Origin: Azonexus fungiphilus
GTDB lineage: Bacteria; Pseudomonadota; Gammaproteobacteria; Burkholderiales; Rhodocyclaceae
Length of the DNA: 64,000 bases
Reading direction: 5' to 3'
Assembly: GCF_003634965.1 (NCBI RefSeq)
Contig: NZ_RBXP01000011.1
Span: forward strand, 124,001-188,000
Shown: piece after piece, positions 55,708-64,000 of the stretch
Layout: every line of letters starts with the position of its first letter
Numbering within the stretch: the first letter of the stretch is position 1
Program-made: the position numbers and the translations under genes
Notes under the pieces: generated by a model
Told to the model about the DNA's origin: nothing
The model's database searches: none
Seen by the model: only the letters and a program-made list of their open reading frames with translations

Positions 55708-56962
55708 CCGGCGCCTGGCGCGGCAACAACGGCGGCAGCAGGTTGTCGGCGAGCAGCAGGCCGACCGCGAGCACGGCGCCGGTGAGCAGCATTTCGGTGA
55801 TCAGCGCGATGCCTGCGGCGCTGTCCTGCGCCATCAGCGCGTGCAGGCCGCGAAAGCCCATGCTGCCGGGGACCAGCGTGATCAGCCCGGGGATCTGCAC
55901 GAGTACCGAGGGCCGGCCGCTCAGCGAGTGATAGAGATGGCCGGCGGCGGCGACGGCGAAGGCGCCGCAGAAGGCACCGACGACGTTGCCCATGGCTGCG
56001 CCGACCAGCGAATAGACGGCCCAGGCGAGCAGACAGGCGCCGGCCGAGACCAGCGCCGCCGACCACGGCGCCTGCAGCACCGCCAGCAGCGAGATGCCGA
56101 GCACGGCGACGGCCGGCCAGATGACCCAGGTCGGCAGTGGCGTCACGACCCCCAGGGGTTCGACCGGATAGAGCGTCTGCGCGATCTGCGTGCCGATCGC
56201 CAGCCCGGCGCCCATCAGGAACAGCAGCAGGAAGGCGCCGGTCAGGCGACCGCTGCCGGCCAGGTAGTTCTGCGTCGCCAGTTCCGACATGGCCACGGTC
56301 AACATGAAGCCGGGCAGTAAAAAGACGACCCCGGCAACCGCCGAGACGAACGGACTCTGCTGCGGGAAGAACCAGGCCAGCGCCTGCGCCAGCAGCGCCG
56401 CCAGCGTGCACAGGATCACCGGCACGGCCGGCCCGAGGCGCGGAATGCGGGCGCAGCCGAGGACGCCGGCGACGAAGGCGGTGCCGACCAGGCCACCGCA
56501 GAGCATTTCCATCCAGCCGCCGCGCAGCAGCAGCGCGACCGCCGCCGAGAGCAGGAAGCCCATGGCGATGAAGGCGGCGCCCGACCACGGTGGCGGCAAG
56601 GCCAGCGCCGCCGCCAGACGCTGCTCGTAGTCGGCCAGCCGGGCGCTGCCGTCGATCTCGGCGCACAGCGCCTCGAGTTCGATCAGGCGGGCCATGTTGT
56701 AGTCGTAGGGCGGCAGGCGCAGCATCTCGACGCGGCGCTTGCCGCTGGCATCGACCAGCGTCAGCGCCAGGAAGGTGAGCACCGCGAACCCTTCGACGCG
56801 GACACCGAGGCGGCTGCCGACTTCGTTCAGGCGGCGCTCCAGCTCCTGCGCCGGGGCGCCGCTCAGATGCAGCGCCCGGCCGAGGTCGCGCAGGAACAAA
56901 CCGAGGCGCGGCAGGGTCTGATCGGCGCTCGACGGGGATTCGGACAGGTTCGGCAGATTCAT
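55688..56962 (-). CDS. ThrE-type (DUF1212/DUF3815) membrane exporter
   Basis: A 424-residue membrane protein. The N-terminal cytosolic domain (about residues 1-125) has FLRDLGRALHLSGAPAQELERRLNEVGSRLG, followed by about ten membrane helices in two halves; the second half (from about 285) is DUF3815-like with GAFCGAFAVAAAGHLYHS. Corynebacterial ThrE exports threonine and serine. Its position convergent with serB fits serine or threonine export, but the substrate is an inference. Confidence 0.85.
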   Translation of the reverse strand: MNLPNLSESPSSADQTLPRLGLFLRDLGRALHLSGAPAQELERRLNEVGSRLGVRVEGFAVLTFLALTLVDASGKRRVEMLRLPPYDYNMARLIELEALCAEIDGSARLADYEQRLAAALALPPPWSGAAFIAMGFLLSAAVALLLRGGWMEMLCGGLVGTAFVAGVLGCARIPRLGPAVPVILCTLAALLAQALAWFFPQQSPFVSAVAGVVFLLPGFMLTVAMSELATQNYLAGSGRLTGAFLLLFLMGAGLAIGTQIAQTLYPVEPLGVVTPLPTWVIWPAVAVLGISLLAVLQAPWSAALVSAGACLLAWAVYSLVGAAMGNVVGAFCGAFAVAAAGHLYHSLSGRPSVLVQIPGLITLVPGSMGFRGLHALMAQDSAAGIALITEMLLTGAVLAVGLLLADNLLPPLLPRQAPVSVRTD

Positions 56963-57016
56963 GGTCCGGCATTGTCCCACGGCGGTGCGTCCGGCGTGTA
57001 GCAGTTGCAGCGACTG

Positions 57017-57035
57017 ATGCACCGCGACGGTGCAT
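57017..57035. repeat. Perfect hairpin in the gap between the exporter and CheW genes
   Basis: ATGCACCG (57017-57024) and CGGTGCAT (57028-57035) form a perfect eight-base inverted repeat with a three-base spacer, in the 194-base divergent region. It may be an operator; no T run follows. A GCACCGG half repeat continues at 57036-57042. Confidence 0.6.
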
Positions 57036-57156
57036 GCACCGGAAAAATCCCCGTTGCCGTGCCGGAAATCGGCCCCAAACGGCGGTTGACCGTAAGCGAC
57101 CCTCGGGCATGTCGCTTGCTTCGCGTAACAATGTCAGGAATCCGCAGGAGAGCCGC

Positions 57157-59718
57157 GTGGCGAAGTACAAGGGAATCGAAGTCAAGGACGGCGTCCGCCA
57201 GTTGCTGCCGCACATGCCGCTGATCGAGGAATACCGCGAAATGCTGCAGTCGCTGCAGGCCGTCTGGGACAACCTCAACCTGCTCGGCCAGCTCTCCGGC
57301 ACCACCGCCGAAATCGGCCAGACGCGCGAGGCCTTCGCCAGCCTCACCGGCGAACTGCTCAACAACCTTGCCGAGCAGACGCTGGCCAAGCGCGAACAGG
57401 AAATGAAGGCACGCTCGCAGGTAGTCATCGACATCCTCGTCCGCAACCTGTTCGAGCGTACCGCCGACATCGGCTTTCTCAGCACCGACGAGGCGATCCG
57501 CCGCTTCGCCGGCGACCCCGGCGAGCCCTGGACGCTGCAGCAACGCTTCCGCGAATACGTGCGCAAGTACTCGGTGTACGAGGACGTCGTGCTGCTCGAT
57601 TGCGGCGGCCGCATCCTCGCCCGCCTGGCCCCGGACGGCGCCAACCCGGTGATCCACGACGCCTGGGTACACCAGGCGGTGACGACCACGGCGCCTTACG
57701 TCGAGGCCTACGTCCATTCCGGCTTGTTTCCCGAGCGGCCGCGCTCGCTGATCTACGCCTACCGGATCAAGTCCGAACGCGGCGAGACGCTCGCCGTGCT
57801 TGCCCTCTGCTTCCGCTTCGCCGACGAGATGCAGCGCATTTTCCGCGGCCTCACCACCGCCGACGATCCGGGCGTGATGGTGCTGCTCGATGCCGGCGGC
57901 TGCGTCATCGCCAGCAGCGACCCGTGGCAGGTGCCGATCGGCGCCGAACTCGGCGTCGTGGCCGGCGCACTGCAGCGACTGCGCTTCGCCGGCCGCAGCT
58001 ACCTCGCCTACGCCAGCGACACCAAGGGCTACCAGGGCTATCGCGGGCCCGGCTGGCGCGGCCTGGTGCTGATGCCGGTGGACCAGGCCTTCGACATCCA
58101 CGACGACGACCCGCTCGACATCCCGGAACCGGCCCTGCTCGCCTCGGTGATGTCCGGCGGCCGCGCCTTTTCCGCCGAACTGCGGGCGATCCCCGAGCAG
58201 GCCGAAGCGATCCAGCGCGACCTCAGCCGCGCCGTGTGGAACGGCACGGTCCGCCAGGGCACGACCTCGCTGGCGGTCAACAGCGCTTTTTCGAAGATTT
58301 TGCTGCGCGAAATCAGCCGCGTCGGGATGAGCATGCGCGAGGTCTTCTCGCGCTCGATCGGCAACCTGCAATCGACGGTGCTCTCGTCGCTGCTCGCCGA
58401 CAGCCGCTTCTTCGCGGCGCTGGCGATCGACATCATGGACCGCAACCTCTACGAGCGGGCCAACGACTGCCGCTGGTGGGCGCTCGACGCGACCATCCGC
58501 CAGCTGCTCGCCGAGCCCGCGGCGAAGAACCGTCGCGGCGGGCTGGAACAGGTGATCGGCTACATCAACAGCCTGTACACGGTGTACGACAACATCCTGG
58601 TCTTCGACAACGCCGGCGAGGTCCTGGCCGCGAGCAATCCGGCCGCCGCCGGGATGGTCGGGCAGCGCCTCGCCGAACCCTGGGTCGAGGCCTGCCTCGG
58701 CCTCGGCGACAGCCAGTCGTACGCGGTCTCCGAATTCGTGCCGAGTGGGCTCTACGGCGAGCGGCCGACCTACGTCTACCTGGCCGCCGTACGCGCGCCG
58801 GACGACGCCCGCGTGGTCGGCGGCATCGCCATCGTCTTCGACAGCGCCCCGCAGTTCGCGGCCATGCTCAACGACGCGCTCCCGCACGAGGCCGACGGCA
58901 GTCCGGTGCATGGCAGCTTCGCGTTGTTCGTCGATGATCAGGCCCGGGTGATCGCAGCCAGCGACGACCGCTACCGCCCGGGCGCGCAGCTGGCGCTGGC
59001 GCCGGAACTGCTGCACCCGGCGGCCGACGGCTGCGCCCGGCTGATCGCCCTCGACGGCCAGGTGATGGCGGTCGGCGCCAGCCCGTCCGGCGGCTACCGC
59101 GAATTCAAGGGGAGCGACGACGCCTATCGCAACGCCGTCACCGCGCTGGTTTTCATCCCGCTCGGCGCCTACGACGCCAATGCCCGCCCGGCCGAGCCGG
59201 CCGGCGAGGTGGCAATGCGCCGCAGCGGCGGCAGCGGCGAGGTCGCCATCCGCGAAATCGCCACCTTCCACCTCGGCGCCCACTGGCTCGGCCTGCCGGT
59301 TGCTGCCGTGATCGAGGCAATCGAACTGCACGGCGCGACCAGCCTGGCCAACGCGCCGCGCCAGGTGTACGGGGCGATGATCTACCGCAACGAGACACTG
59401 CCGATCTACAATCTGCACGCGGCGCTCGGCCTGCCCGAGCCGGGCGAAGGCAGCAGCGTGCGTCAGCAGGTGGTGGTGGTGCGCGGCGACGACGGCAAGG
59501 CCTTCGGCATCCTGGTCGACCGCCTGGGCGAGATCATGGAAGTCGCCGAGGGCGATATCGACGACCTGTCGAACATCTATGTCGGCATCGCCTCGGTGCT
59601 GGCCTCGGTGGTCAAGACGCCGCCCGGCAGCGGCCAGCCGATGCTGGTGCTGCTCTCGGTGGCCAGCATGAGCGAACAGCTGCGCGGCAGCGGCCTGGCT
59701 GCGGCGGTCGACGCCTGA
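57157..59718 (+). CDS. Soluble duplicated sensor protein fused to CheW
   Basis: An 853-residue protein without membrane segments or signal peptide. A short helical N-terminus (about 1-85) is followed by a sensor region duplicated internally: about 88-310 (DILVRNLFERTADIGFLSTDEAIRRF, VYEDVVLLDCGGRILARL, VHSGLFPERPRSLIYAY) and about 421-672 (AIDIMDRNLYERANDCRWWALDATIRQL, VYDNILVFDNAGEVLAAS, VPSGLYGERPTYVYL). The C-terminal CheW domain spans about 697-845. The repeats recall Cache or PAS-like folds. CheW couples receptors to CheA, so this may be a soluble input adaptor. No other chemotaxis gene is nearby. The GTG start has an AGGAGAG site at 57146-57152. Confidence 0.82.
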   Translation: MAKYKGIEVKDGVRQLLPHMPLIEEYREMLQSLQAVWDNLNLLGQLSGTTAEIGQTREAFASLTGELLNNLAEQTLAKREQEMKARSQVVIDILVRNLFERTADIGFLSTDEAIRRFAGDPGEPWTLQQRFREYVRKYSVYEDVVLLDCGGRILARLAPDGANPVIHDAWVHQAVTTTAPYVEAYVHSGLFPERPRSLIYAYRIKSERGETLAVLALCFRFADEMQRIFRGLTTADDPGVMVLLDAGGCVIASSDPWQVPIGAELGVVAGALQRLRFAGRSYLAYASDTKGYQGYRGPGWRGLVLMPVDQAFDIHDDDPLDIPEPALLASVMSGGRAFSAELRAIPEQAEAIQRDLSRAVWNGTVRQGTTSLAVNSAFSKILLREISRVGMSMREVFSRSIGNLQSTVLSSLLADSRFFAALAIDIMDRNLYERANDCRWWALDATIRQLLAEPAAKNRRGGLEQVIGYINSLYTVYDNILVFDNAGEVLAASNPAAAGMVGQRLAEPWVEACLGLGDSQSYAVSEFVPSGLYGERPTYVYLAAVRAPDDARVVGGIAIVFDSAPQFAAMLNDALPHEADGSPVHGSFALFVDDQARVIAASDDRYRPGAQLALAPELLHPAADGCARLIALDGQVMAVGASPSGGYREFKGSDDAYRNAVTALVFIPLGAYDANARPAEPAGEVAMRRSGGSGEVAIREIATFHLGAHWLGLPVAAVIEAIELHGATSLANAPRQVYGAMIYRNETLPIYNLHAALGLPEPGEGSSVRQQVVVVRGDDGKAFGILVDRLGEIMEVAEGDIDDLSNIYVGIASVLASVVKTPPGSGQPMLVLLSVASMSEQLRGSGLAAAVDA

Positions 59719-59913
59719 TCAGGCGACTTCGTCGATCCAGGCCTGCTGGATGGCTTCGAGGATCTTCTCGCCGCAGCGGTTGGGATCGTCGTCGAAGCCG
59801 GGCAGCGCCATCACCCAGTTGCGCAGGTCGACGAAATTGACCTTGAGCGGGTCGGTATCCGGCTGGCTGTCGGCAAGTTCGATGGCGATGTCGTTGATGT
59901 CGGTCCACTTCAT
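59719..59913 (-). CDS. iscX: IscX (Fe-S cluster assembly accessory protein)
   Basis: A 64-residue acidic protein with the IscX pattern [62 protein letters not shown]. It binds IscS and regulates cluster assembly. It is the last gene of the isc operon and overlaps the fdx stop region by four bases. The convergent CheW gene stops immediately beside it. Confidence 0.95.
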   Translation of the reverse strand: MKWTDINDIAIELADSQPDTDPLKVNFVDLRNWVMALPGFDDDPNRCGEKILEAIQQAWIDEVA

Positions 59914-60250
59914 TTGCGGTGCCCCTCCTTCGCCATGTTGATGCTGTATTTCGGAATTTCGACGACCAGCGGGGTCGACCGTACGATTGCCTGGCAACCC
60001 AGGCGCGAGTTCGGCTCCAGGCCCCAGGCCTTGTCCAGCAGGTCTTCCTCGGTCTCGCTCGCTTCTTCCAGCGAAGCCGCGCCCTCGCGCACGATGACGT
60101 GGCAGGTGGTGCAGGCGCAGGACATCTCGCAGGCGTGATCGAGTTCGATGTCGTTGGCGAGCAGGTTCTCGCAGATCGACTTGCCGGCTTCCGCCTCGAT
60201 CACGGCGCCCTCCGGACACAACTCGACATGCGGCAATACGATGATCTGGG

Positions 60251-60254
<4 letters not shown>
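59910..60254 (-). CDS. fdx: [2Fe-2S] ferredoxin of the isc operon
   Basis: A 114-residue adrenodoxin-type ferredoxin. The cluster ligands are C-x5-C-x2-C ([10 protein letters not shown] region) with a fourth Cys near residue 88 (RLGCQAIV). It supplies electrons for cluster assembly by IscS/IscU. The start overlaps the hscA stop and the end overlaps iscX, each by four bases. Confidence 0.96.
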
Positions 60255-62131
<1,877 letters not shown>

Positions 62132-62142
62132 TGTTGTTTCTT

Positions 62143-62670
62143 TCAGTCATCCAGCGACGCCAGCGCGTCGTCGATTTCGTACAGCAGTTTTTCCAGGAAC
62201 ATCAGCCGGCGCACGCGATCGGTGGCCAGCGCGTAATCCTGCGCATCGTCGAGGAGTGCGGCGATCTCGTCGTGACGCCCGGCGATGTCGCTGCGCAGGC
62301 GCTGGTAGAGATGCTCCAGTTCGTGGTGATCGCCGCCGGCCCGCGCCTCCATCACCGCTTCGCGCCATTCCATCTGTTCCATCAGGAAATCGGCCGGCAT
62401 TGCGGTGTTGCTCTCGGCCTGCAGGTCGTGGCCGGCGAGCTCGAGCAGGTATCGGGCCCGCTCGAGCGGCTTCTTCAGCGTCAGATAGGCCTCGTTGGCG
62501 CGCGTCGCCCACTGCATCGACAGGCGACGCTCGGCCTCGGTGGCGTTGGCGAAGCGATCCGGATGTACCTGCGCCTGCACGTCGCGGTAACGCGAGTCGA
62601 GCTCGGACAGGCTGAGCCGGAAAGTCCGCGGCAAGCCGAACAGCGAGAAGAAATCGGCAGCGAGATCCAT
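62143..62670 (-). CDS. hscB: J-domain co-chaperone HscB
   Basis: A 175-residue protein with an N-terminal J-domain (HPD in [15 protein letters not shown] at about residue 37) and a C-terminal helical domain that binds IscU. It stimulates HscA. The ATG at 62670 overlaps the iscA stop by one base, and this start matches the family N-terminus (DFFSLFGLP). Confidence 0.95.
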   Translation of the reverse strand: MDLAADFFSLFGLPRTFRLSLSELDSRYRDVQAQVHPDRFANATEAERRLSMQWATRANEAYLTLKKPLERARYLLELAGHDLQAESNTAMPADFLMEQMEWREAVMEARAGGDHHELEHLYQRLRSDIAGRHDEIAALLDDAQDYALATDRVRRLMFLEKLLYEIDDALASLDD

Positions 62671-62993
62671 CAAACGTTGAAGGACTCGCCGCAGCCGCAC
62701 TGGTCCTTGACGTTCGGGTTGTTGAACTTGAACCCTTCGTTCAAGCCCTCGCGGGCGTAGTCGAGTTCCATCCCGTCGAGGTAAGGCAGGCTCTTGGCGT
62801 CGACGAAGACCTTGACGCCAGCGCTTTCGAAGACCAGATCCTCGGTATTCACCTCATCGACGAATTCCAGCTTGTACGCCATGCCGGAACAGCCGCTGGT
62901 GCGCACGCCGAGGCGCAGGCCGATGCCCTTGCCGCGCTTCTGCAGGAAATTGGCGACGTGCTTTGCCGCCTTGTCGCTCAAGGTGATGGCCAT
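62670..62993 (-). CDS. iscA: A-type Fe-S carrier IscA
   Basis: A 107-residue A-type carrier. The three conserved cysteines are present: [11 protein letters not shown] (about Cys35) and the C-terminal CGCGESFNV (about 99 and 101). It takes clusters from IscU to target proteins. It is part of the continuous isc operon. Confidence 0.97.
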   Translation of the reverse strand: MAITLSDKAAKHVANFLQKRGKGIGLRLGVRTSGCSGMAYKLEFVDEVNTEDLVFESAGVKVFVDAKSLPYLDGMELDYAREGLNEGFKFNNPNVKDQCGCGESFNV

Positions 62994-62995
62994 GC

Positions 62996-63379
62996 TTATT
63001 CTCCGTGCTTCTTCTTGTAGTCGGCCACGGCCGCCTTGATGGCGTCCTCGGCCAGGATCGAGCAGTGGATTTTAACCGGCGGCAGCGCCAGTTCCTCGGC
63101 GATCTCGGTATTTTTGATCTCGAGGGCCTGGTCGACCGTCTTGCCCTTGACCCACTCGGTCACCAGCGACGACGAGGCGATCGCCGAGCCGCAGCCGTAG
63201 GTCTTGAACTTGGCATCCTCGATCACGCCGGCCTTGTTGACCTTGATCTGCAGCTTCATCACGTCGCCGCAGGCCGGCGCGCCGACCATGCCGGTACCGA
63301 CATTGCTGTCGTCCTTGTCGAGCGAACCGACGTTGCGAGGATTCTCATAATGATCAATGACTTTTACGCTATAGCTCAT
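62996..63379 (-). CDS. iscU: Fe-S scaffold IscU
   Basis: A 127-residue scaffold on which the cluster is built. The three active cysteines are in GAPACGD (about 37), YGCGSAI (about 63) and VKIHCSIL (about 106), and the HscA-binding LPPVK motif precedes the last one. It lies two bases beyond iscA. Confidence 0.98.
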   Translation of the reverse strand: MSYSVKVIDHYENPRNVGSLDKDDSNVGTGMVGAPACGDVMKLQIKVNKAGVIEDAKFKTYGCGSAIASSSLVTEWVKGKTVDQALEIKNTEIAEELALPPVKIHCSILAEDAIKAAVADYKKKHGE

Positions 63380-63399
63380 GTTATTTCTCCGTTATATCC

Positions 63400-64000
63400 T
63401 TAGTGGGCCGCCCACTGAACCGTGTTCAGGTCGATACCTTCCTTGTACATGTCCCACAGTGGGGAAAGGTCGCGCAGTTTCTGAATCTTCGCGTGCAACA
63501 GCTTGACGGCGTAGTCGATTTCTTCCTCGGTGGTGAAGCGGCCGATGGAGAAGCGGATCGAGCTGTGCGCCAGTTCGTCGTCGCGCCCCAGCGCCCGCAG
63601 CACGTAGGACGGCTCCAGGCTGGCCGAGGTACAGGCCGAACCGGACGACACGGCAAGATCCTTGATCGCCATGATCATCGACTCGCCTTCGACGTAGGCG
63701 AAGCTGATGTTGAGGTTGTGGGCGACGCGATGCTCGAGGTCACCATTGACGAAAGTCGCTTCAATATCTTGAAGTCCTTTCAGAAGTTTGTCACGCAAGG
63801 CCTTGACTCGATTGTTCTCTTCGATCATTTCCTCGCGTGCAATGCGGAAGGCCTCGCCCATGCCGACGATCTGGTGCGTGGCCAGCGTGCCGGAGCGGAA
63901 ACCGCGCTCGTGACCGCCGCCGTGCATCTGCGCTTCCAGGCGGATGCGCGGCTTGCGACGCACGTAGAGGGCGCCGATGCCCTTCGGGCCGTAGGTCTTG
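63400..64000 (-). CDS. iscS: Cysteine desulfurase IscS (C-terminal half, cut by window edge)
   Basis: About 200 C-terminal codons are inside the window; the start lies beyond base 64000. The frame reads through the edge as [39 protein letters not shown], the conserved region after the PLP-lysine. The active-site loop [14 protein letters not shown] with the persulfide-carrying Cys is present, and the C-terminus ends [18 protein letters not shown]. It supplies sulfur to IscU. The iscR regulator that normally precedes iscS is not in the window. Confidence 0.97.
   Translation of the reverse strand, partial: KTYGPKGIGALYVRRKPRIRLEAQMHGGGHERGFRSGTLATHQIVGMGEAFRIAREEMIEENNRVKALRDKLLKGLQDIEATFVNGDLEHRVAHNLNISFAYVEGESMIMAIKDLAVSSGSACTSASLEPSYVLRALGRDDELAHSSIRFSIGRFTTEEEIDYAVKLLHAKIQKLRDLSPLWDMYKEGIDLNTVQWAAH

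Noticed and set aside
56959..59418. An 819-codon minus-strand frame opposite the CheW fusion gene
   Set aside because: The plus-strand protein has an intact CheW domain and a duplicated sensor; the antisense frame has neither homology nor a ribosome binding site.

Overview
The window is about 64 kb of a GC-rich chromosome, densely packed with genes. It looks like a betaproteobacterium, most probably of the Rhodocyclales (Azospira/Dechloromonas-type). The evidence is the complete iscU-iscA-hscB-hscA-fdx-iscX operon, the RatA/RnfH/SmpB cluster, a beta-type CysB regulator, the tmk-holB-PilZ-TatD order, and the mix of c-type cytochromes, c-di-GMP proteins and sulfur genes. The taxonomic placement is an inference from gene content. 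No rRNA, tRNA, IS element or CRISPR array was found.

Layout. 1-4182: sulfate import, with two sulfate-binding proteins in tandem (the first cut by the window edge) followed by translationally coupled cysT-cysW-cysA. 4248-5045: thiD. 5101-6714: a monohaem flavocytochrome c sulfide dehydrogenase pair. 6938-8389: an alpha-CTD-like small protein and a CysB regulator. 8432-11473: a degenerate EAL protein and an orphan molybdopterin oxidoreductase. 11474-12966: an AT-richer island carrying one KfrA-like coiled-coil DNA-binding protein. 12967-17354 (minus): mltG-tmk-holB-pilZ-tatD-ankyrin, with nearly every junction overlapping or only a few bases long. 17470-20191: ygfZ, a TANGO2/NRDE protein, an L,D-transpeptidase and tadA. 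20260-26151: a cation antiporter, a LysR regulator divergent from a DODA-type dioxygenase, and two cytochrome b561 and two YceI genes with a TetR regulator that has a clear multi-half-site operator. 26182-27735: a Fic AMP-transferase with its own inhibitory motif and a repeated upstream element. 28035-31193: guaB and guaA separated by a hairpin. 31261-34752: small proteins, ratA/rnfH, smpB, a TRIC-type channel, an orphan NarL-type regulator and an Hpt protein. 34852-36730: tsaB-rimI-UDG. 36760-39246: a small secreted charged-repeat protein divergent from an OmpR/EnvZ-type pair. 39253-45552: a signalling block (HD-GYP receptor, OmpA-like lipoprotein, FecR-domain protein, CHASE2 adenylate cyclase). 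45610-49751: ispDF, a DUF4010 membrane protein, a hydrolase-like protein and a putative zinc protease. 49815-56962: mfd, aroG-type DAHP synthase, DUF523, serB, a ThrE-type exporter. 57157-59718: an unusual soluble protein with a duplicated sensor region fused to CheW. 59719-64000: the isc operon, with iscS cut by the window edge.

How the genes fit together. The left end joins sulfate uptake, sulfide oxidation and CysB control. The middle and right are mostly housekeeping genes interspersed with second-messenger and two-component proteins. The least understood items are the CheW fusion, the FecR/CHASE2/OmpA/HD-GYP block, the KfrA-like island, the Fic gene with its repeated upstream element, the degenerate EAL protein and the HExxHxxGxxD protein. 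None of them is clearly a wholly new system on sequence reading alone.
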